A DNA stretch of 64,000 bases from Parasphingopyxis lamellibrachiae (GTDB lineage Bacteria; Pseudomonadota; Alphaproteobacteria; Sphingomonadales; Sphingomonadaceae). Location of the stretch: positions 2,254,457 to 2,318,456 of the forward strand of contig NZ_QRDP01000004.1 in the NCBI RefSeq assembly GCF_003385775.1. The letters run 5' to 3'. This document shows, piece by piece, positions 36,462 to 45,397 of the stretch; the stretch's first letter is position 1, and every line of letters begins with the position of its first letter. Made by a program: the position numbers and the translations under genes. Below the pieces are notes generated by a model. The model was given only the letters and a program-made list of their open reading frames with translations, searched no databases and was not told the DNA's origin.

Positions 36462-37205
36462 ATGGCAGGCCATAGTAAATTCGCAAATATCAAGCATCGC
36501 AAGGGCGCGCAGGACAAGAAGCGCTCGGCGCTGTTTTCCAAACTCAGCCGCGAGATCACGGTGGCGGCCAAGATGGGCACCCCCGATCCCGACATGAACC
36601 CGCGGTTGCGCCTTGCGGTCAACACGGCGCGTGGCCAGTCCATGCCCAAGGACAATATCCAGCGGGCGATCGACAAGGCGACTGGCGGCGATGCGGAAGA
36701 TTATGAAGAAATCCGCTTCGAGGGCTTCGGGCCGGGCGGGGTCAGCCTGATCGTCGAAACGCTGACCGACAATCGCAACCGCACCGTTACCGATGTCCGC
36801 ACTATCTTTTCCAAGAATGGCGGCAATATGGGCGAAAGCGGCTCGGTCGCGCACGGGTTCGAGCGGCTGGGTCTCGTCACCTACAAGGCCGATGCAGGCG
36901 ATGAGGAAAAAGTGCTCGAAGCCGCCATGGAAGCCGGGGCGGAGGATATCGCCTCGGGCGATGACGGCCATGAAATCTGGACGGCCGCCGACGATCTCCA
37001 CGCCGTTGCCGGCGCGCTCGAAAAATCCCTGGGCGAGCCCGAAGGCGCAAAGCTCGCGTGGCGGCCCAATGTCGAGGTGACGGTGAACGAGAAAGAAGCA
37101 CAGACCCTCCTCAACCTGATCGATACGCTCGACGACAATGATGACGTACAGACCGTCTGGGGCAATTATGATGTGCCGGACGAGATCATGGAGAAGCTGT
37201 CCTGA
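36462..37205 (+). CDS. YebC/PmpR family regulator/translation factor
   Basis: 247 residues, full length. It starts [20 protein letters not shown], the family hallmark, with [20 protein letters not shown] and [20 protein letters not shown]. The family was named as DNA-binding regulators; some members are now known to act on translation of proline stretches. First gene of the yebC-ruvCAB unit; its TGA stop overlaps the apparent CTG start of ruvC. Confidence 0.95.
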   Translation: MAGHSKFANIKHRKGAQDKKRSALFSKLSREITVAAKMGTPDPDMNPRLRLAVNTARGQSMPKDNIQRAIDKATGGDAEDYEEIRFEGFGPGGVSLIVETLTDNRNRTVTDVRTIFSKNGGNMGESGSVAHGFERLGLVTYKADAGDEEKVLEAAMEAGAEDIASGDDGHEIWTAADDLHAVAGALEKSLGEPEGAKLAWRPNVEVTVNEKEAQTLLNLIDTLDDNDDVQTVWGNYDVPDEIMEKLS

Positions 37206-37696
37206 AACTGATCGGCCTCGACCCGGGGCTGGGCTGCACCGGCTGGGGCGTCATCGCGGCGGAGGGCAACCGATTGTCGCATATCGCCAACGGCCAGATC
37301 AGGACGGACGCCAAGGCACCGATGGCTGAGCGGCTGGTTGTATTGGCGGAGGGTCTGCGCGCCGTCCTCGCTGAGCATAGGCCCGAGGATGCCGGGATCG
37401 AGGAAGTGTTCGTCAACAGTAATGCGCAATCGACATTGAAACTGGGGCAGGCGCGCGGCGCGCTGATGCTCGTGCTGGCCGATGCGGGCCTGCCGGTTGG
37501 CGAATATGCGGCGCGCTTTGTTAAAAAGGCGGTTGTCGGAACGGGCGGTGCGGACAAGGCGCAAATCCATGCGATGGTCTCCGTCCTGCTCCCCGGCTCA
37601 AAGATAGCGGGCGCCGATGCCGCCGATGCGCTCGCCGTTGCCATCACCCATGCCCATAACCGCGCCAGCGCCCGGGCCGTGGGGCAGGCAGCATGA
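37202..37696 (+). CDS. ruvC: crossover junction endodeoxyribonuclease RuvC, CTG start
   Basis: 164 residues if started at CTG 37202. The Holliday-junction resolvase core is complete only with this start: [16 protein letters not shown] contains the first catalytic Asp7, with Glu67 in IEEVF and Asp139 and Asp142 near the C-terminus. No ATG, GTG or TTG exists in frame between the upstream stop at 37169 and a TTG at 37274, which would delete Asp7. The CTG overlaps the yebC stop (CTGA) and has GGAG 8 bases upstream. Followed by ruvA with an ATGA overlap. Confidence 0.92.
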   Translation: MKLIGLDPGLGCTGWGVIAAEGNRLSHIANGQIRTDAKAPMAERLVVLAEGLRAVLAEHRPEDAGIEEVFVNSNAQSTLKLGQARGALMLVLADAGLPVGEYAARFVKKAVVGTGGADKAQIHAMVSVLLPGSKIAGADAADALAVAITHAHNRASARAVGQAA

Positions 37697-38286
37697 TCGC
37701 AAAACTCAAAGGGATATTGGAAAGCGCAGCCGCCGATCACGCGGTCATCGATGTGCAGGGCGTCGGCTATCTGGTTGCTGCGTCGTCGCGGACATTGGAC
37801 GCGCTCGGCCCGGTTGGCGGCGATGTGACCATCCATACCGAGATGCTGGTCGGTGATGATTTTATCCGGCTGATCGGCTTTGCCAGCGCCAGCGAGCGCG
37901 ACTGGTTCCGCCTGCTCGGCAGCGTGCAGGGCGTCGGCAGCAAGGTCGCGCTGGCGCTCCTCTCAACACTGGAGACGGCGGAGTTGCAAACCGCGATTGT
38001 GGCGAGCGATGCTGCTATGGTCGCGCGGGCGCCGGGCGTCGGGCCGAAACTGGCCTCGCGGATCGTCAATGAGTTGAAGGACAAGGTTGGCGGGATCGCG
38101 ATTGCGGCTGGCGGTGTCGCACCGGTCGCTGGCGGGGCATCGTCGGATGCCGTCTCCGCATTGCTCAACCTCGGCTTCAAGCCCGCTGAAGCGAGTGCGG
38201 CGGTTGCGGCGGCGCAAGATGAGCTTGGGGCGGATGCCGGGCTTGATGCGCTGGTACGGACGGCGCTCAAAAAGGCAGTGAAGTGA
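37693..38286 (+). CDS. ruvA: Holliday junction branch migration protein RuvA
   Basis: 197 residues. RuvA tetramers bind the four-way junction and load RuvB. Domain I begins [20 protein letters not shown], domain II holds the helix-hairpin-helix pair ([18 protein letters not shown] and [21 protein letters not shown]), and domain III follows a flexible Gly/Ala linker ([17 protein letters not shown]) and ends [19 protein letters not shown]. Start overlaps ruvC (ATGA) and stop overlaps the GFA gene (GTGA). Confidence 0.97.
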   Translation: MIAKLKGILESAAADHAVIDVQGVGYLVAASSRTLDALGPVGGDVTIHTEMLVGDDFIRLIGFASASERDWFRLLGSVQGVGSKVALALLSTLETAELQTAIVASDAAMVARAPGVGPKLASRIVNELKDKVGGIAIAAGGVAPVAGGASSDAVSALLNLGFKPAEASAAVAAAQDELGADAGLDALVRTALKKAVK

Positions 38287-38681
38287 CCAGGGTTCGAAAT
38301 GCAGAATGTCGTTGTGGACGCCTGAGCGCGCGATGCGAAGGCGATCCAATCCGCATATCGGTATGCCACTGTTTCGCTTGCCAGCAACGCAGCGGTTCAC
38401 CTTTTGGCGCACAGGCGCGCTTTCTTGCCGACAAGGTCAAGGTTAAAGGAGAAAGCGCGGTTTGGGAGCGCACGACCGATGCCGGTAATACAGTTTCCTA
38501 TCATTTTTGCCCGACCTGTGGGTCGACGGTCTGGTATCTCGGCGGACCCATACCCGATGCTATCGCTATTCCGGTAGGTTTGTTCGTCGAATCCGATTTC
38601 CCGGCCCCGCGTTTCTCCGTATGGGAGGCGCGCAAATATCCATGGGTCGAAATCGGCGGTGAGGTTGAGCATAGTGACTGA
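38283..38681 (+). CDS. GFA family zinc protein inserted between ruvA and ruvB
   Basis: 132 residues with a GTG start overlapping the ruvA stop. The GFA/CENP-V zinc motifs are intact: [30 protein letters not shown] and [14 protein letters not shown], so one structural zinc and one catalytic-type zinc could bind. The family includes glutathione-dependent formaldehyde-activating enzymes but most members are uncharacterised. It has more AT-ending codons than ruvA and ruvB. Its 3' end overlaps the start of ruvB. Confidence 0.9.
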   Translation: MTRVRNAECRCGRLSARCEGDPIRISVCHCFACQQRSGSPFGAQARFLADKVKVKGESAVWERTTDAGNTVSYHFCPTCGSTVWYLGGPIPDAIAIPVGLFVESDFPAPRFSVWEARKYPWVEIGGEVEHSD

Positions 38682-39696
38682 CACCGACCGCCATATATCG
38701 CCCGAACGCAAACCCGAAGATGTCGATGCGGCGCTGCGCCCCAGGACGCTGGCCGAGTTTATCGGGCAGAAGGCGGCTTGCGATAATCTGCGGGTGTTTA
38801 TCGAGGCCGCTAAGGGGCGCGAGGATGCGCTGGACCATGTCATGCTGTTCGGGCCTCCGGGGCTCGGCAAGACGACACTGGCGCAGATTGTGGCGCGCGA
38901 GCTTGGGGTGGGTTTTCGGGCGACCTCCGGGCCGGTGATCGCAAAGGCGGGCGATCTCGCGGCGCTGCTGACGAACCTCGAGGACGGCGATGTCCTGTTT
39001 ATCGACGAGATTCACCGGCTCAATCCGGCCGTCGAGGAAATCCTCTATCCGGCGATGGAAGACCGGGCGCTAGATCTGATCATCGGCGAGGGGCCGTCGG
39101 CGCGATCCGTGCGGATCGACCTGCCGCAGTTTACGCTTGTCGGCGCGACGACACGGCAGGGGCTGATCACCACGCCGCTCAGGGATCGCTTCGGCATTCC
39201 GGTGCGGCTCACCTTCTACAGCGTCGAGGAACTTGAACTGGTCGTCAGCCGTGCTGCCGGCATGCTCGATCTTGGGATCACCGAGGACGGCGCGCGGGAG
39301 ATTGCGGCCCGCGCGCGCGGCACACCGCGGATCGCGGGCCGTCTCCTGCGCCGCGTTCGCGATTTCGCCAATGTTGACGGGGTGAGCGAGGTTGATGCCA
39401 AGGCCGCCGATGCTGCGCTCAATCGGCTGGAGGTCGATGCGCTAGGTCTCGATATGATGGACCGGCGCTATCTGATGATGATCGCCGATATCTATAAAGG
39501 CGGCCCGGTGGGTGTGGAAACGCTCGCCGCGGGCCTGTCGGAACCTCGCGATACGATCGAGGAAGTCATCGAGCCCTATCTGATCCAGCTTGGTCTCGTC
39601 GCGCGCACGGCTCGCGGGCGCATGCTGAACAGCCGTGGCTGGAAGCATCTCGGGCTCAACCCGCCAAAGACCGCAGAAGACGGATTGTTCGATTAG
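38674..39696 (+). CDS. ruvB: Holliday junction ATP-dependent helicase RuvB
   Basis: 340 residues. The AAA+ motor of RuvAB branch migration. Walker [16 protein letters not shown], Walker [16 protein letters not shown], sensor [19 protein letters not shown] and the C-terminal winged helix ([15 protein letters not shown]: [19 protein letters not shown]) are all present. The GTG at 38674 (VTDTDRHI) inside the GFA gene end is favoured because RuvB proteins begin about there; a GTG at 38659 adds five residues. Confidence 0.96.
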   Translation: MTDTDRHISPERKPEDVDAALRPRTLAEFIGQKAACDNLRVFIEAAKGREDALDHVMLFGPPGLGKTTLAQIVARELGVGFRATSGPVIAKAGDLAALLTNLEDGDVLFIDEIHRLNPAVEEILYPAMEDRALDLIIGEGPSARSVRIDLPQFTLVGATTRQGLITTPLRDRFGIPVRLTFYSVEELELVVSRAAGMLDLGITEDGAREIAARARGTPRIAGRLLRRVRDFANVDGVSEVDAKAADAALNRLEVDALGLDMMDRRYLMMIADIYKGGPVGVETLAAGLSEPRDTIEEVIEPYLIQLGLVARTARGRMLNSRGWKHLGLNPPKTAEDGLFD

Positions 39697-39776
39697 CGCG
39701 CTCACCGGTTGCACCATCGCGACCATCTGAAAATCGCGGCTTCCCGCGCGACTCCGGCCCGGCTAAGGCTGGAGGC

Positions 39777-40232
39777 ATGAACGAAGACACGCGCGACAGG
39801 CCGGTTTCCGGCTATTTTGACGGAAAGCAGCACCGCTTTCCCGTCCGCGTTTATTTTGAAGACACTGATCTTTCCGGAATTGTCTATCATGCCAATTACT
39901 TGCGCTATATGGAGCGGGCGCGCTCCGATATGCTGCGGATTTCCGGCATCGACCAGCGCGAACGGATGGAGGCCGGCAAAGGGGCCTATGCGGTCGTCGA
40001 CCTGGCGATCAAATACCGGCTTCCCGCGAAACTGGATGACGATCTGCTCGTGGTCAGCCATGTTGTCGGTGTGCGGGCGGCTAGCTGTTCCATTCATCAG
40101 CGAGTCATGCGCGGAAGCGAAATATTGACCGAAGCTGAGGTGAAGGCTGCGTTGGTCGCGCCAACGGGGCGACCAATACGCCAGCCGCGCGAGTGGATTG
40201 ATACGTTCAAGCGTTTGGAAACAGGAGAATAA
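39777..40232 (+). CDS. ybgC: tol-pal system-associated acyl-CoA thioesterase
   Basis: 151 residues. A hot-dog-fold thioesterase with the YbgC signature FPVRVYFEDTDLSGIVYHAN then YLRYMERARSDMLR, in which the Asp of EDTD is catalytic. In other proteobacteria it interacts with acyl carrier protein and phospholipid enzymes. First gene of the tol-pal cluster, 9 bases before tolQ. Confidence 0.94.
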   Translation: MNEDTRDRPVSGYFDGKQHRFPVRVYFEDTDLSGIVYHANYLRYMERARSDMLRISGIDQRERMEAGKGAYAVVDLAIKYRLPAKLDDDLLVVSHVVGVRAASCSIHQRVMRGSEILTEAEVKAALVAPTGRPIRQPREWIDTFKRLETGE

Positions 40233-40240
40233 GTAACGCT

Positions 40241-40936
40241 ATGGGAGGATTGGAACTCGGCGCGAGCGAATCGCTGATGAACCCGATGACGCTGTTCCTG
40301 CAGGCCGATATCGTGGTGAAAATCGTGATGGTCGGGCTGCTATTGGCCAGTATCTGGACATGGGCGATCATTGTCAGCCATGGCCGGAAAATCGGGCAGA
40401 TGCGCAAAAAGAGCGAGCGGTTCGAGCGCGATTTCTGGCGGGCCGACGATATCGACCGGTTTTACGACGCGCGGGGCGGTGAGGAAGTGCCCGCAGCCCG
40501 TGTGTTCAGCGCGGGCCTCAGCGAATGGCGGCGTTCGACGAAAAACGGCACCATAGACCGGCCCGGCACGCGCCAGCGTCTCGCGACGGCAATGGGCGCG
40601 GCGGTGGCGTCCGAGATGGACAAGCTCACCGACCGGCTCAACATCCTCGCCACCGTGGGTTCGGTTGCGCCCTTTGTCGGCCTGTTCGGCACGGTCTGGG
40701 GGATCATGCGCGCCTTTACCGATATCGCCGGCCAGGCTTCGACCAGTCTCGATGTCGTGGCACCGGGCATTGCGGAAGCGCTGTTTGCGACCGCGCTGGG
40801 CCTGTTCGCGGCGATCCCGGCCGTTATCGCCTATAACCGGCTGACGCACGGGTTGAACCGGCTCGAAGCGCGGCTTACCCGCTATGCCGACGGCTTGCAC
40901 GCGACGCTGAGCCATGAGCTGGAGGCGGAGCGCTAG
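40241..40936 (+). CDS. tolQ: Tol-Pal system protein TolQ
   Basis: 231 residues. Inner-membrane proton-channel subunit of the Tol motor, with three transmembrane segments: VVKIVMVGLLLASIWTWAII near the N-terminus, and LATVGSVAPFVGLFGTVWGI and ALFATALGLFAAIPAVIAYN in the MotA/TolQ/ExbB domain. Works with TolR and TolA in outer-membrane constriction during division. Confidence 0.96.
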   Translation: MGGLELGASESLMNPMTLFLQADIVVKIVMVGLLLASIWTWAIIVSHGRKIGQMRKKSERFERDFWRADDIDRFYDARGGEEVPAARVFSAGLSEWRRSTKNGTIDRPGTRQRLATAMGAAVASEMDKLTDRLNILATVGSVAPFVGLFGTVWGIMRAFTDIAGQASTSLDVVAPGIAEALFATALGLFAAIPAVIAYNRLTHGLNRLEARLTRYADGLHATLSHELEAER

Positions 40937-40939
40937 GCC

Positions 40940-41467
40940 ATGGCTATGCATCTGCCTTCCCAGTCGATGCGCGGCCGCCGTGCGCCGATGGCCGAGATCA
41001 ACGTCACGCCCTTTGTCGATGTGATGCTCGTGTTGCTGATCATCTTCATGGTGACGGCGCCGCTGCTGGCGTCCGGCGTTCCCGTGCAACTGCCGGAGAG
41101 CAATGCGGGCGCTCTCGATCAGGAGAGCGAACCGACCCAGGTTGCGATCGACGATAGCGGGCAGATTTTCGTCGACGATGTCGCGATTACCGATGTCGAG
41201 CTCGCCTCGACCTTTAACGCCATCGCAGCGCGCCCCGCCGGGCCGGAAGGGCATGCGGTTTTCCTGCGCGCCGATACACGGCTCGATTATGGCCGGGTCA
41301 TGGTGGTGATGGGGGAACTCAACCGGGCCGGTCTCAACCGGATATCGCTGCTGACGACGATGCCGGGCGAAGACGGCCCGGACAATCCGGTCGCTGAAAC
41401 CGAAGACGCGCCGGCGGAAAATAACGACGATGCGCTACTCGGTCCGGCCGAAGTGGAGCCGATCTAG
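40940..41467 (+). CDS. tolR: Tol-Pal system protein TolR
   Basis: 175 residues, an ExbD/TolR protein with a short cytoplasmic part, one transmembrane helix containing the essential Asp in FVDVMLVLLIIFMVTAPLLA, and a periplasmic domain (VQLPESNA, VAIDDSGQIFVDD, VFLRADTRLDYGRVMVVMG). An extra acidic, Asn/Glu-rich tail of about 35 residues follows. The stop overlaps the GTG start of tolA (TAGTG). Confidence 0.95.
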   Translation: MAMHLPSQSMRGRRAPMAEINVTPFVDVMLVLLIIFMVTAPLLASGVPVQLPESNAGALDQESEPTQVAIDDSGQIFVDDVAITDVELASTFNAIAARPAGPEGHAVFLRADTRLDYGRVMVVMGELNRAGLNRISLLTTMPGEDGPDNPVAETEDAPAENNDDALLGPAEVEPI

Positions 41468-42237
41468 TGGAACGGGCGGAGCGTCTCGGCCTTGGTGTGG
41501 CCGTGATTGGCCATATTGGGCTGTTCGCGATCCTGTCCTATACTCTGATCCCGCGTGCGGAGCTTCCCCGGCGCGAGGCCGTGGCCGTAACGCTGTCCGA
41601 CGATATCGGGGAATTCGCCACCGCCACCGATCGGCCGGCGCCGGCTTCCCAAGAGCGTGCAGTCGAGGATGATCTTGAGGCGATGGTGCCGGAGGATACC
41701 GAACCCCTGCCGCAACCCCGTGTCACCCCGACGCCGGCTCCACAGCCTGCTGCCGAGCGCCGGACCGAGCCGGCCCCGCGCCGCGACACCCGGCCGGAAC
41801 GCCGTCAACCGGCCCGGAGTCGATCCTCCCGCATATCCGGAATTACCGACGGCATCGGTACGGCGAACGACACCGGCACTTCGGTATCCCAGGCGACTGT
41901 CAGCGCATCGGATCAGGCGAATCTGATCAGTCGGATCGTGACGGCTGTACGGCCCTGTTACAATCTCGGATCGCTGAGCGGCACGGCGGCCGAAGACATC
42001 GTCGTGCGCTTGCGGATCCAGCCATCGCGAGACGGTTCTTTAAACCGCAGCCAAGTGACCGTACTGGGCGCGCGCGGCGTCAACGGTTCGAACCGTGAAT
42101 ATCAACGGCAGATGGTGGAGGCGGCCCAGAGCGCAGTGCTCAATCCGCGCTGCCCGTTGCCGCCCCTGCCCGACGCGCTCTATGACAATGGCTGGAGCGA
42201 TGTCGTTCTGAATTTCATCCCGGCGCAATTGACCTGA
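41467..42237 (+). CDS. tolA: TolA-like cell envelope integrity protein
   Basis: 256 residues with a GTG start. The plan of TolA: a single N-terminal transmembrane helix (GVAVIGHIGLFAILSYTLI), a Pro/Arg/Glu-rich linker (QPAAERRTEPAPRRDTRPER) instead of the long alpha helix of enterobacterial TolA, and a C-terminal TonB/TolA-like domain (ISRIVTAVRPCYNLGS to WSDVVLNFIPAQLT). It should connect TolQR to TolB and Pal. Called by position and architecture because sequence similarity in this family is low. Confidence 0.88.
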   Translation: MERAERLGLGVAVIGHIGLFAILSYTLIPRAELPRREAVAVTLSDDIGEFATATDRPAPASQERAVEDDLEAMVPEDTEPLPQPRVTPTPAPQPAAERRTEPAPRRDTRPERRQPARSRSSRISGITDGIGTANDTGTSVSQATVSASDQANLISRIVTAVRPCYNLGSLSGTAAEDIVVRLRIQPSRDGSLNRSQVTVLGARGVNGSNREYQRQMVEAAQSAVLNPRCPLPPLPDALYDNGWSDVVLNFIPAQLT

Positions 42238-42242
42238 GGAGC

Positions 42243-43616
42243 ATGACCATCATGGTTTTCCGAATCCCATCGCTTTCGGCTTTTCGCCACCTCGCCTTGG
42301 GGCTTTGCCTCGCAGCGCTCGGCAGTGCGGCAGTAGCGCAGGACGACGTGTCTTCGGGGCCGATCGAAGGAGATGTCGTTGGCGGTATCTCCAACCCGAC
42401 CGCGATCGCCGTCCCGGACATGCCGACACCCCGTTCGGTAGGGACGCCGGCAGGCAATACCGAGGACCTTGGCCGTCAGGTGGCGCGCGTGATCGAGGAT
42501 GATCTTCGCAATTCGGGTTTTTTCGATCCCGTTGCCCGCCAGTTTTTGCGCGATGTGAACATGCCGCAGGTTACGGCACCCGAATATCCGGCCTGGAACC
42601 AGGTCGGCGCGCAAAACCTTGTTCAGGGCTATGTACAGGCAGGGAGCAATGGACGGCTTACCGTCGGCTGCTATCTCTACGATGTTTTCGCGCAGGCGCC
42701 GCTGGAACGCGCAGGCTATGAAGTCAATTATGCCGACTGGCGCCGCGCCGCGCATCGCTGCGCAGACATGGTCTATGCACGGCTGACGGGCGAGGGCGCC
42801 TATTTCGACAGTCGGATCGTCTATGTCGCCGAAAGCGGCCCGAAGGATAACCGGGTCCGCCGCATCGCCGTGATGGATACGGACGGTGCCAATCACCGCT
42901 TCCTGACCAACGGCCAGTCGATCGTGCTGACCCCGCGCTATGCGCCGGATGGACGGACGATCGTCTATATGAGCTACCAGAATGACGAGCCGCGCGTGTA
43001 TATTTATGACGTAGCGACGGGCCGCCAGCGCTTGCTGGTCGACGCGCCATATATGACCTTTGCTCCGCGTTATTCGCCGGACAGCCGTTATGTCGTTTTC
43101 TCCATGGCCGTGAACGGGAACAGCGATATTTACCGCGTCTCGGTTTCGGGCGGGCGTCCGGAAAGGCTTACCAACACGCCCGGCATCGATACCAGCGCGA
43201 GCTATTCGCCCGATGGCCGGCGTATTGTTTTCGAGAGCGATCGTTCCGGCGGCCAGCAGCTTTATGTGATGAACGCCGATGGATCAAACCAGCGACGGAT
43301 CAGTTTCGGCGGCGGGCGTTATGCGACTCCCGAATGGAGTCCGCGCGGCAACCTTATTGCCTTTACGCGGCTGGGAGGCGGGTTCCGGATCGGCGTGATG
43401 CGGCCCGACGGGTCCGGCGAGCGTATCCTTACCAACAGCTGGCAGGATGAGGGGCCGAGCTGGGCGCCCAATGGCCGGGTTATCCATTTCTTCCGCACCC
43501 CGCGTGGCAACAGCCTGCCCAGCCTCTGGTCGGTCGATGTGACCGGACGGATGGTGCGCAGGCTTCCAACGCCGGTTGGCGCTTCGGATCCTTCATGGTC
43601 GCCGCTTCGCGACTGA
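42243..43616 (+). CDS. tolB: Tol-Pal system protein TolB
   Basis: 457 residues. Periplasmic protein with a signal peptide (HLALGLCLAALGSAAVAQ), an N-terminal alpha/beta domain (IEDDLRNSGFFDPVARQFL) and a six-bladed beta-propeller of TolB/PD40 repeats (NDEPRVYIYDVATGRQR, FAPRYSPDSRYVVFSMA, TSASYSPDGRRIVFESDRSG, GPSWAPNGRVIHFFRTP). It binds Pal and transmits the Tol motor's work. Starts five bases after tolA; ATG at 42243 or 42252. Confidence 0.96.
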   Translation: MTIMVFRIPSLSAFRHLALGLCLAALGSAAVAQDDVSSGPIEGDVVGGISNPTAIAVPDMPTPRSVGTPAGNTEDLGRQVARVIEDDLRNSGFFDPVARQFLRDVNMPQVTAPEYPAWNQVGAQNLVQGYVQAGSNGRLTVGCYLYDVFAQAPLERAGYEVNYADWRRAAHRCADMVYARLTGEGAYFDSRIVYVAESGPKDNRVRRIAVMDTDGANHRFLTNGQSIVLTPRYAPDGRTIVYMSYQNDEPRVYIYDVATGRQRLLVDAPYMTFAPRYSPDSRYVVFSMAVNGNSDIYRVSVSGGRPERLTNTPGIDTSASYSPDGRRIVFESDRSGGQQLYVMNADGSNQRRISFGGGRYATPEWSPRGNLIAFTRLGGGFRIGVMRPDGSGERILTNSWQDEGPSWAPNGRVIHFFRTPRGNSLPSLWSVDVTGRMVRRLPTPVGASDPSWSPLRD

Positions 43617-43696
43617 ATTTTCAGATTTTCACACCCGTGTGTTAGACAGGCGGCAAGACGGGGCCGCGTTGAATATTGATGAAAAGGATGGGTTAC

Positions 43697-44209
43697 ATGA
43701 TTCAGTTTTCCAAAACTGCTGTTCTCTTGGCCGCCGGCTCCGCGCTGGCTCTGGGTGCCTGTTCGCGTAGCGCTCCCGATGAACTGCCTCCACCCCCGGT
43801 CGGCACGACCGGGCCGGATACCACTCCGACTTATTCGGGGCCGCCGCCGGGCAGCCGGGAGGATTTTCTCGCCAATACGGCCAGCGACACGATTTTCTTC
43901 GAAACCGATTCGCATGATATCGATCCCGAGGATCGCGCGATCCTGGATTCGCAGGCCGCATGGCTGGTCGCCAATCCCGGCGTTCGGGTCACGATCGAGG
44001 GGCATTGCGATGAACGCGGAACGCGCGAATATAATCTCGCACTTGGCGAGCGCCGGGCCAATGCAGCGTCCAACTATCTGGCGGCTCGCGGCGTCGATGC
44101 ATCCCGAATGACGGTCATCAGCTATGGCAAGGAACGGCCGATCGCGCTTGGTTCGGACGCTGCCAGCTGGGCGCAGAACAGGCGCGCGGTTACAGTGGTG
44201 CCCATGTAG
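43697..44209 (+). CDS. pal: peptidoglycan-associated lipoprotein
   Basis: 170 residues from the ATG at 43697, preceded by AAGGA; further in-frame starts at 43676 and 43679 lack a ribosome binding site. Lipoprotein signal with lipobox LGAC (IQFSKTAVLLAAGSALALGA), a short Pro-rich linker, then the OmpA-like peptidoglycan-binding domain (RVTIEGHCDERGTREYNLAL, GERRANAASNYL, SYGKERPIALG, NRRAVTVVPM). Last gene of the tol cluster, closed by a terminator. No cpoB follows. Confidence 0.96.
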   Translation: MIQFSKTAVLLAAGSALALGACSRSAPDELPPPPVGTTGPDTTPTYSGPPPGSREDFLANTASDTIFFETDSHDIDPEDRAILDSQAAWLVANPGVRVTIEGHCDERGTREYNLALGERRANAASNYLAARGVDASRMTVISYGKERPIALGSDAASWAQNRRAVTVVPM

Positions 44210-44240
44210 GGCGCCAGCGCCGATATCGGGAATAAAGAAG

Positions 44241-44268
44241 GGCCGGGACCATCGTATCCCGGCCTTTT
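44241..44268. terminator. bidirectional Rho-independent terminator
   Basis: GGCCGGGA (44241-44248) pairs with TCCCGGCC (44257-44264), flanked by A-rich sequence on the left and T4 on the right. It lies between the convergent pal and asparaginase genes and could stop transcription from both sides. Confidence 0.88.
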
Positions 44269-45366
44269 CTATTCGTCGCCATAGATGGCAACGCTGGCTC
44301 CTCCTTCGCTCGATGCCATGCCACGATACATGCCGGGCGTGTTAAACGAATAGGTGCCCGTGCCCCAAGGCGTGGTAACGATAACACCGCCCGTCCCGCC
44401 GAGTTCGGCCATTTCGGCAATCACGCTATCGGCGATTTCCTGGACTTCGTTCGCTTCCAGTCCGAACTCGCTGGCATGAACATAATATTCGGGCACGCCT
44501 TCTTCATCGACCGGCACGGAAGCCCGGGCCGCGGCAAGGTTTTGCTGGAAGCGGAAGCGGATTTGCGCGCAGATTTCATGAGCGACGCCAACCCGGATAA
44601 AATATTCGCCGGATCCCGTCGCGGAAACAGCGCAACCGCGATTATCGGCATAGGTGCCCGCACCGATCACCGGCGAATCCCCGATCCGGCCCCAGCGCTT
44701 GCCCGTCATGCCGCCGGTTGAGGTTGCCGCCGCGACATTGCCGTTCGTATCGACTGCAACCGCGCCTACCGTTCCGTATTTCAGATCGACATCATAGGCG
44801 CTCAACCCTGCGGTCTCGCCGGCCAGAAACTCTTCCAGCTGACGGCGGCGGCGGTCGGTTTCGAACCAGCTATTCTCGACCTGCTCCAGCCTCTGGGCCA
44901 GCGAGAATTCGTCGGCGCCCGATCCGCGCAGGAAAACATGGGGCGATTCGGTCATCACCCGGCGCGCCAGCGTCACCGGGTGGCGGGTGTGCGAAGTCCC
45001 CGTAACCGCGCCGGCCGCTCGCGTGGTCCCGTCCATGATAGACGCGTCATGTTCGATCGTTCCGTCATAGGTGAAGACCGCGCCGCGACCGGCATTGAAA
45101 TTGGGATCGTCTTCCAGCTCTCTTATGGTCGCCTCGATTGCGTCCATGGACGTTCCGCCGCCGCGCAAAATGGCGCTGCCGGTTTCAAGCGCATGGCTCA
45201 GCGCCGCGCGAATGGCGGCATCCTGTTCAGCCGTAATCCGGTCGCGTTCAATCGTGCCCGCGCCGCCATGGATGACCAGCGTCCAGCGCCCCTCGGCTCC
45301 GGACTGCGCCGATGCCTGGCTTCCCAGCATCAAGGCACCAAATGCCAGCAATAGTCTGAAGCGCAT
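44269..45366 (-). CDS. isoaspartyl peptidase/L-asparaginase (secreted, plant type)
   Basis: 365 residues with a signal peptide (LLLAFGALMLGSQASAQS). An Ntn-hydrolase of the EcAIII/plant-type family: WTLVIHGGAGTIERDR at the mature N-terminus, NAGRGAVFTYDGTIEHDASI, and the autocleavage site Gly198-Thr199 in KYGTVGAVAVDTNGN, whose threonine becomes the nucleophile. It should hydrolyse isoaspartyl dipeptides and asparagine outside the cytoplasm. The ATG at 45366 starts the signal peptide. Confidence 0.92.
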   Translation of the reverse strand: MRFRLLLAFGALMLGSQASAQSGAEGRWTLVIHGGAGTIERDRITAEQDAAIRAALSHALETGSAILRGGGTSMDAIEATIRELEDDPNFNAGRGAVFTYDGTIEHDASIMDGTTRAAGAVTGTSHTRHPVTLARRVMTESPHVFLRGSGADEFSLAQRLEQVENSWFETDRRRRQLEEFLAGETAGLSAYDVDLKYGTVGAVAVDTNGNVAAATSTGGMTGKRWGRIGDSPVIGAGTYADNRGCAVSATGSGEYFIRVGVAHEICAQIRFRFQQNLAAARASVPVDEEGVPEYYVHASEFGLEANEVQEIADSVIAEMAELGGTGGVIVTTPWGTGTYSFNTPGMYRGMASSEGGASVAIYGDE

Positions 45367-45397
45367 TCCTGTTCTCCTATGAAAAACTCTCTTTTGC

